Positions 1 to 8,854 of a DNA stretch of 45,412 nucleotides are shown here, one piece after another. The notes beneath the pieces were generated by a model, which saw nothing but the letters and a program-made list of their open reading frames with translations, was not told the origin of the DNA and did not search any database. The DNA is from Rhizobium sp. CF122 (GTDB lineage Bacteria > Pseudomonadota > Alphaproteobacteria > Rhizobiales > Rhizobiaceae): contig NZ_AKKA01000022.1 in NCBI RefSeq assembly GCF_000282035.1, forward strand, positions 1 to 45,412. Reading direction: 5' to 3'. The position numbers and the translations under genes are program-made. Position 1 is the first letter of the stretch, and each line of letters opens with the position of its first letter.

Positions 1-342
1 AGCCCCGTCACTCGCGCCATTTTCTTCTCTCCTTCGATAATATTGTGTCCCGGGCGAGCGTCGGTTTTCGCTGTTCTCTCTTGGTTTGGACTTTCTCCTT
101 TGTTGCGAGCCATGCAATATCCGACGGGCTGACATGCAGTCTGAATCAACTAGTGTGGATTTGTCGCGACATCATTGCATCTGCTTGATAATGTCGCGCC
201 TCGACAGTCGAATTGGTGCTCTAAAAGTCTTGCGCCCTGGCGCTGGCTGCGCTAACGACGGCTCTGTTGCAACGCACGTTCGCTTGCCGGGCAATTGCCC
301 ACTGGTGCCTTCCTGGCGCAGCCGCAAGCAGGGATGAACCTG
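1..342. other. Non-coding region upstream of nuoA
   Basis: No gene can be supported in these 342 bases. The short ORFs here have no credible ribosome-binding site and no recognisable protein. As the region immediately precedes the first nuo gene it should carry the operon promoter and leader, but I cannot pick out a convincing -35/-10 pair. Confidence 0.5.
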
Positions 343-708
343 ATGACTGGACTGCTCAGTTCCTATATTCCGATCGCTATTTTTATTGGTATCGCCCTTG
401 TAATCGGCCTGGCGCTTCTGATCGCGCCGTTTGCCGTTGCCTTCAAGGCGCCTGATTCGGAAAAGCTTTCGGCTTTCGAGTGCGGCTTCAATGCATTCGA
501 CGACGCTCGCATGAAGTTCGATATCCGTTTTTATCTGGTGTCGATCCTCTTCATCATCTTCGACCTCGAAGTCGCCTTCCTCTTTCCGTGGGCTGTTTCG
601 TTCGGCGCGATCGGCTGGTTTGGTTTCTGGTCCATGATGGTCTTCCTCGCTGTGCTGACCATCGGCTTTATTTATGAATGGAAAAAGGGAGCCCTGGAAT
701 GGGAGTAG
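343..708 (+). CDS. nuoA: NADH-quinone oxidoreductase subunit A
   Basis: Small membrane subunit of complex I (NDH-1), which couples NADH oxidation and quinone reduction to proton pumping in the inner membrane. The 121-residue product has three hydrophobic segments (about residues 9-33, 63-83 and 92-111). It carries the family's conserved loop around [11 protein letters not shown] (46-56) and the acidic FDLE motif (D74, E76). The ORF is open further upstream (ATG at 334), but the ATG at 343 gives the usual rhizobial length and places the purine-rich AGCAGGG nine bases ahead, so I chose it. It is the first gene of the nuo operon and overlaps nuoB by 10 bases, which implies translational coupling. 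Confidence 0.95.
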   Translation: MTGLLSSYIPIAIFIGIALVIGLALLIAPFAVAFKAPDSEKLSAFECGFNAFDDARMKFDIRFYLVSILFIIFDLEVAFLFPWAVSFGAIGWFGFWSMMVFLAVLTIGFIYEWKKGALEWE

Positions 709-1283
709 CCCAAAGCGATAAGGCGCTCGTCGCGCCGCACCCGAAAGGCGTCATCGACCCGGCAACGGGCAAGCCGATCGGCAGCGACAGCGCCTTCTTC
801 GGCGAAATCAACGATGAACTGGCCGATAAGGGCTTTCTCGTTACCTCGACCCGCGATCTCATCACCTGGGCCCGTACGGGCTCGCTGATGTGGATGCAAT
901 TCGGTCTTGCCTGCTGCGCAGTCGAAGGCCTGATGCAGGTCTCCGGTCCGCGTTACGACATGGAGCGCTTCGGTGTCGCTCCGCGCGCGTCGCCGCGCCA
1001 GTCTGACGTCATGATCGTTGCCGGCACGCTGACCAACAAGATGGCGCCGGCGCTCCGTAAGGTCTATGACCAAATGCCTGAGCCGCGCTATGTTATCTCT
1101 ATGGGGTCCTGCGCCAACGGCGGCGGTTACTATCACTATTCCTATTCGGTCGTGCGTGGTTGCGACCGTGTCGTTCCTGTCGATATCTACGTGCCGGGCT
1201 GTCCCCCCACGGCAGAAGCGCTGCTCTACGGGGTGCTGCTTCTGCAGAAGAAGATCCGTCGAACCGGAACGATCGAGCGCTAA
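699..1283 (+). CDS. nuoB: NADH-quinone oxidoreductase subunit B
   Basis: Peripheral-arm subunit that holds the terminal [4Fe-4S] cluster N2, the immediate electron donor to quinone. The 194-residue product shows all four N2 ligands: the tandem C72-C73 in [10 protein letters not shown]138 in GSCANGGG and C168 in PGCPP. The reading frame is open from 678, but the ATG at 699 matches the family N-terminus and has AAAGGGAG about seven bases upstream. The start lies within the end of nuoA (10-base overlap). A variable N-terminal extension of about 50 residues precedes the conserved core, as is usual in alphaproteobacteria. Confidence 0.96.
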   Translation: MGVAQSDKALVAPHPKGVIDPATGKPIGSDSAFFGEINDELADKGFLVTSTRDLITWARTGSLMWMQFGLACCAVEGLMQVSGPRYDMERFGVAPRASPRQSDVMIVAGTLTNKMAPALRKVYDQMPEPRYVISMGSCANGGGYYHYSYSVVRGCDRVVPVDIYVPGCPPTAEALLYGVLLLQKKIRRTGTIER

Positions 1284-1298
1284 GGGCGGAGGACTGTC

Positions 1299-1901
1299 AT
1301 GACTGAAGCCTTGAGCGAACTGTCTTCGTATCTCCGCGAGATGAGGGGCGATCTCTTTGTCGATGCAGCCATCAGCTACGATGAGCTTAACGTGACTGCG
1401 ACGCCGGAAACGATTCTGGCGCTGCTGACGTTCCTGCGCGACGATGCGCGCTGCGGTTTCATCAGCATGATCGATATCTGCGGTGTCGACTGGCCGCAGC
1501 GCGAAAAGCGCTTCGACGTCGTATATCACCTGCTGTCGCCGAAGCAGAACCTGCGCATCCGCATCAAGGTCGCCGTGGCTGACGGCGAGTCGGTGCCGTC
1601 GGCAACCGGCGTTTACAAGGGTGCCGAGTGGTTCGAGCGCGAAGCCTGGGACATGTACGGCATTCCCTTCTCCGGTCATGCTGACTTGCGCCGTCTTCTC
1701 ACCGACTACGGTTTCGAGGGGCACCCGCTGCGCAAGGACTTCCCGACAACCGGTTACGTCGAGGTGCGTTATGACGATGCTGCCAAGCGCGTTGTCTACG
1801 AACCCGTCGAGCTGAAGCAGGAATTCCGCAATTTCGACTTCATGTCCCCTTGGGAAGGCACCGAATACGTGCTGCCGGGAGACGAGAAGGCGGCGAAGTG
1901 A
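1299..1901 (+). CDS. nuoC: NADH-quinone oxidoreductase subunit C
   Basis: Peripheral-arm subunit of complex I (30-kDa family) that packs against NuoD and NuoB near the quinone pocket; it binds no cofactor. The product is 200 residues and not fused to NuoD, unlike the enterobacterial NuoCD. The family signatures are visible: [12 protein letters not shown] at 113-124 and [19 protein letters not shown] at 131-149. GGCGGAGGA six bases before the ATG is a strong ribosome-binding site. It follows nuoB after 15 bases and precedes nuoD by 72 bases. Confidence 0.95.
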   Translation: MTEALSELSSYLREMRGDLFVDAAISYDELNVTATPETILALLTFLRDDARCGFISMIDICGVDWPQREKRFDVVYHLLSPKQNLRIRIKVAVADGESVPSATGVYKGAEWFEREAWDMYGIPFSGHADLRRLLTDYGFEGHPLRKDFPTTGYVEVRYDDAAKRVVYEPVELKQEFRNFDFMSPWEGTEYVLPGDEKAAK

Positions 1902-1973
1902 AGATGAGCTCGGATTTCTTGAAGCCTCTCTGTTCGCCGTCTCATGCCAATTGCCAGCGCGGAGCGCGTCGCT

Positions 1974-3164
1974 ATGACTGAACATAACGTTCGCAATTTT
2001 ACGATCAATTTCGGACCGGAGCATCCGTCCGCGCACGGTGTTCTGCGCCTCGTGCTTGAACTCGACGGTGAAATCATCGAGCGCGTCGATCCGCATATCG
2101 GCCTTCTGCATCGCGGGACCGAAAAGCTGATCGAGACGAAGACCTACCTGCAGGCCGTTCCCTATTTCGATCGTCTCGACTACGTCGCGCCGATGAACCA
2201 GGAACACGCTTTCGCGCTCGCCGTCGAAAAGATGCTGAAGCTCGAGATTCCGATTCGTGGCCAGCTGATCCGTGTTCTCTACTCGGAAATCGGCAGAATT
2301 CTGTCGCACATCATGAACGTGACGACGCAGGCGATGGACGTCGGCGCGATGACGCCGCCGGTCTGGGGCTTCGAAGAGCGCGAAAAGCTCATGGTGTTTT
2401 ACGAGCGCGCCTGCGGCGCCCGTATGCACTCTGCCTACTTCCGTCCGGGCGGCGTCCACCAGGACATTCCGCCGGAACTGGTCGAGGACATCGGCAAGTG
2501 GTGCGATCCGTTCCTGAAAATCCTCGATGATATCGAAGGGCTTCTGACCGACAACCGCATCTTCAAGCAGCGTAACGTCGATATCGGCGTTGTGTCGCTG
2601 GCGGATGCGTGGTCGTGGGGATTTTCGGGCGTGATGGTGCGCGGTTCGGGCGCTGCCTGGGACCTGCGCCGCTCGCAGCCCTATGAGTGCTACAACGATA
2701 TGGAATTCGACATTCCGATCGGTAAGAACGGCGACTGCTACGATCGCTACCTGATCCGCATGATCGAAATGCGCCAGTCGGTTCGTATCATGAAGCAGTG
2801 CGTCGAGCGCCTTATGGGAAGTGCGAAGACCGGTCCGGTCTCGTCGATCGACGGCAAGGTCGTTCCGCCGAAGCGCGGCGAGATGAAGCGTTCGATGGAA
2901 GCGCTCATCCACCACTTCAAGCTCTATACGGAAGGCTATCATGTGCCGGCCGGCGAAGTTTACGCGGCGGTCGAAGCGCCGAAGGGCGAATTCGGCGTCT
3001 ACGTGGTCGCCGATGGCAGCAACAAGCCGTACCGCTGCAAGATTCGTGCACCGGGCTATGCGCACCTGCAGGCGATGGACTTCCTCTGCAAGGGGCACAT
3101 GCTCGCTGACGTGACAGCCGTGCTCGGCTCGCTCGATATCGTGTTCGGTGAGGTAGACCGCTGA
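1974..3164 (+). CDS. nuoD: NADH-quinone oxidoreductase subunit D
   Basis: The 49-kDa-type subunit, related to the large subunit of [NiFe] hydrogenases, forms most of the quinone-binding pocket together with NuoB. The 396-residue product carries the N-terminal quinone-site loop GPEHPSAHG (14-22; H17 and H21 are the conserved histidines). Many relatives read GPQHPAAHG here, so Q to E and A to S are mild departures. An in-frame ATG at 1944 would add ten residues. I chose 1974 because it gives the standard length, begins MTEHNVRNF as in relatives, and has GGAGCG seven bases upstream. Its stop codon overlaps the start of the next small gene (TGATG). Confidence 0.95.
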   Translation: MTEHNVRNFTINFGPEHPSAHGVLRLVLELDGEIIERVDPHIGLLHRGTEKLIETKTYLQAVPYFDRLDYVAPMNQEHAFALAVEKMLKLEIPIRGQLIRVLYSEIGRILSHIMNVTTQAMDVGAMTPPVWGFEEREKLMVFYERACGARMHSAYFRPGGVHQDIPPELVEDIGKWCDPFLKILDDIEGLLTDNRIFKQRNVDIGVVSLADAWSWGFSGVMVRGSGAAWDLRRSQPYECYNDMEFDIPIGKNGDCYDRYLIRMIEMRQSVRIMKQCVERLMGSAKTGPVSSIDGKVVPPKRGEMKRSMEALIHHFKLYTEGYHVPAGEVYAAVEAPKGEFGVYVVADGSNKPYRCKIRAPGYAHLQAMDFLCKGHMLADVTAVLGSLDIVFGEVDR

Positions 3165-3436
3165 TGAAGCTGTTGCCGCTTGTCGCTATCGTTCTTTTCG
3201 CTGCTTTCGGGGCCTTCGCCCAGGAAGTCGGCGGAATGGGGCCGAAGCTGGGCCAGGACGAGGTGCAGCCACCGGCGGCAAAGGCCTCTCTGGGTGAGCT
3301 CTTGTCCAAGGGCTATGAGATCAAGGCCGCCGTTCCGAACGGCGGCAAGTTCGTTGTGTTTTTGCAAAAAAACCAGTCGGCCTACGCGTGCGAGATGAAG
3401 TCTCTGACGGCATCGCAGTGTGGGACCATAAACTGA
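3164..3436 (+). CDS. Small secreted protein embedded in the nuo operon
   Basis: The 90-residue product has a clear cleavable signal peptide: MK, then a hydrophobic stretch to about residue 18, ending AFAQ, with cleavage likely after residue 19. The mature part of about 70 residues is Pro/Gln-rich at first, then has a short alpha/beta-looking segment and two cysteines near the C-terminus (in YACEM and SQCGT) that could form a disulfide in the periplasm. The start codon overlaps the nuoD stop as TGATG, so it is translationally coupled to nuoD, and nuoE follows after 16 bases. It is not one of the 14 core complex I subunits and I do not recognise a named family. A role in complex I assembly or stability is only inferred from position. 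Confidence 0.8.
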   Translation: MKLLPLVAIVLFAAFGAFAQEVGGMGPKLGQDEVQPPAAKASLGELLSKGYEIKAAVPNGGKFVVFLQKNQSAYACEMKSLTASQCGTIN

Positions 3437-3452
3437 CAAGGCGTGAGGAAGA

Positions 3453-4589
3453 ATGTCCGTTCGTCGATTAGCCGAAGATCAATTCCAGCCTGCCGCGTTC
3501 GCCTTCAATGACGAGAACGCTGCCTGGGCGGAAAAGACGATCAAGAAATATCCTGAAGGCCGTCAGCAATCGGCGGTCATTCCGCTGCTGATGCGGGCGC
3601 AGGAACAGGATGGTTGGGTCACGCGCGCCGCGATCGAACAGATCGCCGACATGCTCGACATGGCCTATATCCGTGTTCTCGAGGTCGCGACCTTCTACAC
3701 GCAATTCCAGCTGAACCCGGTCGGCACGCGCGCCCATATCCAGGTCTGCGGGACGACGCCTTGCATGCTGCGCGGCTCGGAAAGCCTGATGGCGGTCTGC
3801 AAGAGCAAGATCCATCATCATCCCTTTGAGCGGAACGCCGAGGGTACGCTTTCCTGGGAAGAAGTCGAATGTCTCGGGGCCTGCGTCAACGCTCCGATGG
3901 TCATGATCGGCAAGGATACTTATGAAGATCTGACGCCTGAGCGCCTTGAAGAGATCATCGACGCGTTTGAGGTCGGCAATGGCGCAAGCATCGAGGTTGG
4001 TCCGCAAATCGATCGTCACTTCTCCTCGCCGGAAGGCGGCCCGACGACGCTGCTGAGCGAAGAGCCGAAGGCAAAGAAGGCTTCTGCCAAGAAGACCGTC
4101 GCGGAAGCTGTGACTGCAACGGTCGATGCAGCACCGGTCCCGCCGTCCGAAGCTGCGCGTGCAAAGAGCACCGACGCCGAGACGAATGCTGCGCTGAAGA
4201 CGCCGGCGACTGCCCCGAAGGCCGCCGCGAAGAACGTCAAGGCTGTTGAAGAGCAGCCGGCCCCCGCCACGGCTGCGCAGGTCGAGCATGCCGCAAAGCC
4301 CTCGCTCAGCGACAAGAACCGCCCCGCCGGCATCGAAAAGCCCGCGACGCCTGACGATCTGAAGATGATCTCCGGCGTCGGCCCGAAGATCGAAGCGACC
4401 CTGCATGAGATCGGAATCTTCACCTTCGCGCAGGTCGCGGGATGGAAGAAGGCCGAACGCGAATGGGTTGACGGCTACCTGAATTTCAAGGGCCGTATCG
4501 AGCGCGACGATTGGGTCAAGCAGGCCAAGGCGCTCGCCAAGGGCGGCGAAGCGGAATATATCAAGGTTTTCGGTAAGAAGCCGCGGTAA
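3453..4589 (+). CDS. nuoE: NADH-quinone oxidoreductase subunit E with C-terminal HhH-like extension
   Basis: The 24-kDa-type thioredoxin-fold subunit of the NADH dehydrogenase module, carrying [2Fe-2S] cluster N1a. The four ligands are visible as C99-x4-C104 and C140-x3-C144. The core ends near residue 190. The 378-residue protein then continues with an Ala/Lys/Pro-rich linker (about 205-299) and a compact domain (about 300-378). That domain contains LKMISGVGPKIE, a helix-hairpin-helix-type GVGPK loop, and GRIERDDWVKQAK. Similar tails are known in alphaproteobacterial NuoE and resemble the family described as a predicted 5' nuclease H3TH domain (COG3743). No nuclease catalytic residues are evident. 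The downstream gene at 5911 carries a second copy of the domain. Confidence 0.93.
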   Translation: MSVRRLAEDQFQPAAFAFNDENAAWAEKTIKKYPEGRQQSAVIPLLMRAQEQDGWVTRAAIEQIADMLDMAYIRVLEVATFYTQFQLNPVGTRAHIQVCGTTPCMLRGSESLMAVCKSKIHHHPFERNAEGTLSWEEVECLGACVNAPMVMIGKDTYEDLTPERLEEIIDAFEVGNGASIEVGPQIDRHFSSPEGGPTTLLSEEPKAKKASAKKTVAEAVTATVDAAPVPPSEAARAKSTDAETNAALKTPATAPKAAAKNVKAVEEQPAPATAAQVEHAAKPSLSDKNRPAGIEKPATPDDLKMISGVGPKIEATLHEIGIFTFAQVAGWKKAEREWVDGYLNFKGRIERDDWVKQAKALAKGGEAEYIKVFGKKPR

Positions 4590-4600
4590 GAAGGTGAAGC

Positions 4601-5905
4601 ATGTTACAAGATAAAGACCGCATCTTTACCAACATCTACGGCCTTAAGGACAAGTCCCTGAAGGGCGCGATGAGCCGCGGCCACTGGGACGGCACAAAGC
4701 AGATCCTCGAAAAGGGTCGCGACTGGATCATCAACGAGATGAAGGCCTCGGGGCTTCGCGGACGTGGCGGCGCGGGCTTCCCGACCGGTCTCAAGTGGTC
4801 CTTCATGCCGAAGGAAAGCGACGGACGCCCGCATTATCTCGTCGTCAATGCTGATGAGTCGGAGCCCGGTACCTGCAAAGACCGCGATATCATGCGCCAC
4901 GATCCGCATACGCTGATCGAAGGCTGCGTCATCGCAAGCTTCGCCATGGGTGCGAACGCCGCCTACATCTACGTCCGCGGTGAATACATCCGGGAGCGCG
5001 AAGCGCTGCAGGCTGCTATCGACGAATGCTATGACTACGGTCTGCTCGGCAAGAGCAACAAGCTCGGCTACCCCATTGACATCTACGTCCATCATGGTGC
5101 TGGCGCGTATATTTGCGGCGAAGAGACGGCATTGCTCGAAAGCCTCGAGGGCAAGAAGGGCCAGCCGCGCCTGAAGCCGCCGTTCCCGGCGAACATGGGT
5201 CTCTATGGCTGCCCGACGACCGTGAACAACGTTGAGTCGATCGCCGTTGCTCCGACCATCCTGCGTCGTGGTGCGGGCTGGTTCTCCTCGATTGGTCGTC
5301 CGAACAACGTCGGCACCAAGCTTTTCATGCTTTCCGGTCACGTCAACAAGCCGTGCACGGTCGAAGAAGAAATGGGCATCACCTTCCGTGAACTCGTGGA
5401 TCGTCACGCTGGTGGTATTCGCGGCGGCTGGGACAACCTGCTCGCCGTCATCCCGGGCGGCGCATCGTGCCCAATCGTCCCGGCCAAGGACATTATCGAC
5501 TGCCCGATGGATTTCGACGGCCTTCGCGCTGTCGGCTCGTCCTTCGGTACGGCTGCCGCGATCGTCATGGACAAGTCCACCGACGTCGTCAAGGCGATCG
5601 CTCGCATCTCGGCCTTCTTCAAGCATGAGAGCTGCGGCCAGTGCACGCCGTGCCGCGAAGGCACCGGCTGGATGTGGCGTGTGATGGAGCGCATGGCCAA
5701 GGGCAATGCCCAGAAGCGCGAAATCGACATGCTGTTCCAGGTCACCAAGCAAATCGAAGGTCACACTATCTGTGCGCTCGGTGATGCTGCTGCATGGCCG
5801 GTGCAGGGTCTGATCCGGAACTTCCGTCACGAGATCGAAGCGCGTATCGACCAGTATACGGCAAGCGCGCTGGATCACGGGGCGGTTCTTGAGGCTGCAG
5901 AGTAA
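4601..5905 (+). CDS. nuoF: NADH-quinone oxidoreductase subunit F
   Basis: The 51-kDa-type subunit that binds NADH and FMN and carries [4Fe-4S] cluster N3, so it is the electron entry point of complex I. The 434-residue product has the glycine-rich flavin/NADH loop [13 protein letters not shown] (about 52-64), the [13 protein letters not shown] motif, and the N3 ligands C345, C348 and C351 in [12 protein letters not shown] plus C391 in TICALGD. It starts 11 bases after nuoE with AAGGTGAAG upstream. Length and motifs are those of a normal, intact NuoF. Confidence 0.96.
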   Translation: MLQDKDRIFTNIYGLKDKSLKGAMSRGHWDGTKQILEKGRDWIINEMKASGLRGRGGAGFPTGLKWSFMPKESDGRPHYLVVNADESEPGTCKDRDIMRHDPHTLIEGCVIASFAMGANAAYIYVRGEYIREREALQAAIDECYDYGLLGKSNKLGYPIDIYVHHGAGAYICGEETALLESLEGKKGQPRLKPPFPANMGLYGCPTTVNNVESIAVAPTILRRGAGWFSSIGRPNNVGTKLFMLSGHVNKPCTVEEEMGITFRELVDRHAGGIRGGWDNLLAVIPGGASCPIVPAKDIIDCPMDFDGLRAVGSSFGTAAAIVMDKSTDVVKAIARISAFFKHESCGQCTPCREGTGWMWRVMERMAKGNAQKREIDMLFQVTKQIEGHTICALGDAAAWPVQGLIRNFRHEIEARIDQYTASALDHGAVLEAAE

Positions 5906-5910
5906 GGGCG

Positions 5911-6543
5911 ATGACGACGAAGGCGTCCGACAGCATGAAGAAGGAAGGAGCGGCTGATTTCTCGGCCGACTTCGGTCGTCTTGCTGCCGAGATGCTGGAA
6001 AACGCTCGCGCGCTGCCCGTGCCGCCGGTGATGGTCAACCCCGCTGCGGCAATGGCTGCGGCGACGGCGATCGGTTTCGGCTTTTCGACACAGATGGCCG
6101 GCGCGTTTTTCGGAGCCTTGCAGGGTGCGCTCGATGCAACGAGCAAGCTGGCGGCAGTACTTGACGAAACGCCGCCCGATGAAGGCAAGCCTGAGGTCGA
6201 GATCCGGCCGGAGAATGTTCACCCCACGCCTGCTAAGGCAACCGCCAACGTCAAGCTTTCGGTTGTTCCGGCTCGGCAACCGGACGTAAAGCCCGAGGTG
6301 GTTACAAAGCCCGCATCGCGTGCCCGAAAGGCTGACGATCTGAAGCAGATTTCTGGCGTCGGCCCGAAGATCGAGCAGGTCTTGAACGCCAAGGGTATTC
6401 GCAGCTTCACCGCCATCGCTGGCTGGTCTCACGAGGACGTGGCACGTATTGACGCGGAGCTCGGCTTTGATGGGCGCATTGCGCGTGACGGCTGGATAGC
6501 GCAGGCAAAGGCGCTCGCCGCCAAGGGGCGCAAACGAAAGTAA
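5911..6543 (+). CDS. Nuo-operon protein with HhH-like domain shared with the NuoE tail
   Basis: A 210-residue protein encoded between nuoF and nuoG. Its N-terminal half has an amphipathic Ala/Met-rich helical stretch (about 43-80), followed by a Pro/Lys-rich linker. The C-terminal part (about 140-210) contains DDLKQISGVGPKIEQVL, a GW motif, and GRIARDGWIAQAKAL, closely matching the end of NuoE in order and spacing. The family resembles the predicted H3TH 5' nuclease group (COG3743), but no catalytic acidic cluster is evident, so nuclease activity is not supported. The N-terminal half resembles phasin-like helical segments only loosely. Start choice is uncertain: the ATG at 5911 has TAAGGG very close, and an in-frame ATG lies at 5935. 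Function unknown; cotranscription with nuo is inferred from 5-base spacing to nuoF. Confidence 0.85.
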   Translation: MTTKASDSMKKEGAADFSADFGRLAAEMLENARALPVPPVMVNPAAAMAAATAIGFGFSTQMAGAFFGALQGALDATSKLAAVLDETPPDEGKPEVEIRPENVHPTPAKATANVKLSVVPARQPDVKPEVVTKPASRARKADDLKQISGVGPKIEQVLNAKGIRSFTAIAGWSHEDVARIDAELGFDGRIARDGWIAQAKALAAKGRKRK

Positions 6544-6760
6544 GTTTTTCGGCCGGAACGGCCGGAGCAAGGTCAAGGCTGAAGAGTGAAGGGCAGGGGC
6601 CCGAAACCGCAGAGGCCAAGCTGATCCCGGATCTCGGGGTGAGCAGAGAATTTGAGCGACACCGATGCCAACGGGATAAGAATCCGGCCTGGCAGCGAAA
6701 CTGTTGCAAAGTGGGTTTGTTTGCCGCCATCCGGCAAACGGAAAACAGGACTGAGTGACG
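6544..6760 (+). other. Intra-operon gap before nuoG with two hairpins
   Basis: This is the longest gap inside the nuo operon (217 bases). It holds a GC hairpin at 6550-6564 (CGGCCG, loop GAA, CGGCCG) and a second perfect inverted repeat at 6719-6739 (8-base arms GTTTGCCG and CGGCAAAC, 5-base loop). The second ends 21 bases before the nuoG start. Neither is followed by a T-run on the plus strand, so they do not look like terminators. RNA processing or translational control of nuoG is possible. Confidence 0.5.
6719..6739 (+). promoter_or_regulatory. Inverted repeat upstream of the nuoG ribosome-binding site
   Basis: Arms GTTTGCCG (6719-6726) and CGGCAAAC (6732-6739) are perfectly complementary around the loop CCATC. 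In the mRNA this hairpin would stop five bases short of the ACAGGA ribosome-binding sequence (6745-6750) for nuoG. It could protect a processed 5' end or modulate access to the start. No function is demonstrated. Confidence 0.45.
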
Positions 6761-8842
6761 ATGGCAAAACTGAAGATTGACGGCAACGAGATCGAAGTTC
6801 CGGATCATTTCACGCTGCTGCAGGCGTGTGAGGAAGCCGGTGCTGAAGTTCCGCGCTTCTGCTTCCATGAGCGCCTTTCGGTTGCCGGCAACTGCCGTAT
6901 GTGCCTCGTTGAGGTAAAGGGCGGCCCGCCGAAGCCGCAGGCATCCTGCGCCATGGGCGTGCGCGATATCCGCGGCGGTCCGAACGGCGAGCTTCCGGAG
7001 GTCTTCACCAACACGCCGATGGTCAAGAAGGCCCGCGAAGGCGTGATGGAATTCCTGCTGATCAACCATCCGCTGGATTGCCCTATCTGCGACCAGGGCG
7101 GCGAATGCGACCTGCAGGACCAGGCGATGGCCTTCGGCATCGACAGCTCGCGCTATCAGGAAGACAAGCGCGCCGTCGAAGACAAATATATCGGACCGCT
7201 CGTCAAGACGGTCATGAACCGCTGCATTCACTGCACGCGCTGCGTTCGCTTCACGACCGAGGTGGCCGGCATCTCCGAACTCGGCCTGATCGGCCGCGGC
7301 GAGGACGCCGAAATCACCACCTACCTCGAGCAGGCGATGACCTCCGAGCTGCAGGGCAACGTCGTTGACCTCTGCCCGGTCGGCGCGCTGACCTCGAAGC
7401 CGTTCGCCTTCACGGCGCGTCCGTGGGAGTTGAGCAAGACCGAAACGATCGACGTCATGGACGCGCTCGGTTCCGCCATCCGTGTCGACACGCGCGGCCG
7501 CGAAGTCATGCGCGTGATGCCGCGCGTTAACGACCAGATCAATGAAGAGTGGATTTCCGACAAGAGCCGCTTCATCTGGGACGGCCTGAAGACGCAGCGC
7601 CTCGACCGCCCATACGTCCGCAAGGATGGTCGATTGCAGGCAGCGACCTGGGGCGAAGCCTTCGGTGCGATCAAGGCTGCCGTGGCCGCGACCAGCGGCG
7701 AAAAGGTCGGCGCGATTGCCGGCGACCTCGCATCCGTCGAAGAAATGTACGCTTTGTCGGAGCTGGTGAAGTCACTCGGTTCCGAGAATCTCGACTGTCG
7801 TCAGGATGGGACGGCACTTGATCCGTCGCTCGGGCGTGCAAGCTACGTCTTCAACCCGACAATCGAGGGCATCGAACAGGCGGACGCGCTGCTGATCATC
7901 GGCGCCAACCCACGCTTCGAAGCGGCCGTGCTCAACGCCCGCATCCGCAAGCGCTGGCGTCGCGGCAACTTCCCGATCGGCTTGATCGGCGAAGCCGGCG
8001 AACTGCGCTATGACTATGAATATCTCGGCGCTGGCCCGGATACGCTGAAGGATCTCGTCGACGGCAACCATGCCTTCACGAAGGTTCTGACGGATGCCAA
8101 GCAGCCGATGATCATTATCGGCCAGGGCGCTCTGTCGCGCACCGATGGCGCTGGCGTTCTCGCAACTGCAGCTAAGCTTGCCGGCACCGTCGGCGCGGTT
8201 GTCGAAGGCTGGAACGGATTTGCAGTCCTCCATACTGCTGCGTCGCGTGTCGGCGGCCTCGACCTCGGCTTCGTTCCGGGCGCAAAGGGCGTCAACGCTG
8301 CAGAGATGCTGGCGTCGATGGACGTTCTCTTCCTGCTCGGCGCCGACGAGCTTGATTTCGCCGCCAAGAAGGCAAAGCTGACGGTCTACATCGGCTCGCA
8401 CGGCGACAACGGCGCCCATCATGCCGACGTCATCCTGCCGGCTGCTGCCTACACCGAAAAGTCTGGCACCTGGGTCAACACCGAGGGTCGTGTTCAGATG
8501 GGTAATCGCGCAGGCTTCGCGCCGGGCGACGCCCGCGAAGACTGGGCAATCCTGCGTGCGCTTTCCGACGTGCTCGGCAAGAAGCTTCCGTTTGATTCGC
8601 TTGGCGAATTGCGTGCAAAGCTCTATGCGGCATTCCCGCATTTCGCAGCGCTCGACGAGATCGCTGAAAGCGACAGCGCCAAAATTGCCGCAGTTGCGAA
8701 AAAAGCCGGCAAGATGAACAAATCCGGGTTTGCGTCGCCGGTCAAAGACTTCTATTTGACGAACCCGATCGCGCGCGCTTCGGCAGTGATGGCCGAGTGC
8801 TCGGCATTGGCCCGCAATAACTTCAAAGTCGCGGCAGAGTAA
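6761..8842 (+). CDS. nuoG: NADH-quinone oxidoreductase subunit G
   Basis: The 75-kDa-type subunit, which relays electrons from NuoF/NuoE through several iron-sulfur clusters. The 693-residue product begins with a ferredoxin-like domain binding [2Fe-2S] N1b (C34, C45, C48, C63). Next come the His/Cys-ligated N5 site (H103, C107, C110, C116) and the N4 site (C155, C158, C161, C205). The remainder is the molybdopterin-oxidoreductase-like domain (about 220-690) without cofactor function in complex I. The extra cluster N7 found in E. coli is not apparent. A GTG at 6755 is in frame, but the ATG at 6761 gives the family length and better spacing from ACAGGA. Confidence 0.95.
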   Translation: MAKLKIDGNEIEVPDHFTLLQACEEAGAEVPRFCFHERLSVAGNCRMCLVEVKGGPPKPQASCAMGVRDIRGGPNGELPEVFTNTPMVKKAREGVMEFLLINHPLDCPICDQGGECDLQDQAMAFGIDSSRYQEDKRAVEDKYIGPLVKTVMNRCIHCTRCVRFTTEVAGISELGLIGRGEDAEITTYLEQAMTSELQGNVVDLCPVGALTSKPFAFTARPWELSKTETIDVMDALGSAIRVDTRGREVMRVMPRVNDQINEEWISDKSRFIWDGLKTQRLDRPYVRKDGRLQAATWGEAFGAIKAAVAATSGEKVGAIAGDLASVEEMYALSELVKSLGSENLDCRQDGTALDPSLGRASYVFNPTIEGIEQADALLIIGANPRFEAAVLNARIRKRWRRGNFPIGLIGEAGELRYDYEYLGAGPDTLKDLVDGNHAFTKVLTDAKQPMIIIGQGALSRTDGAGVLATAAKLAGTVGAVVEGWNGFAVLHTAASRVGGLDLGFVPGAKGVNAAEMLASMDVLFLLGADELDFAAKKAKLTVYIGSHGDNGAHHADVILPAAAYTEKSGTWVNTEGRVQMGNRAGFAPGDAREDWAILRALSDVLGKKLPFDSLGELRAKLYAAFPHFAALDEIAESDSAKIAAVAKKAGKMNKSGFASPVKDFYLTNPIARASAVMAECSALARNNFKVAAE

Positions 8843-8854
8843 GGGCAGGGGACT

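Noticed and set aside
86..337. 83-codon frame upstream of nuoA
   Set aside because: No ribosome-binding site, low-complexity mix of Cys and Arg, and it lies where the nuo promoter should be.
672..3098. 808-codon minus-strand open frame opposite nuoB-nuoD
   Set aside because: It is the antisense of three certain genes, rich in Arg/His/Asp with no domain or ribosome-binding site; long antisense frames are expected from the codon bias of this GC-rich genome.
6550..6564. CGGCCG-GAA-CGGCCG as a terminator after the 5911 gene
   Set aside because: The T-run lies before the stem, not after it, and nuoG downstream belongs to the same operon.
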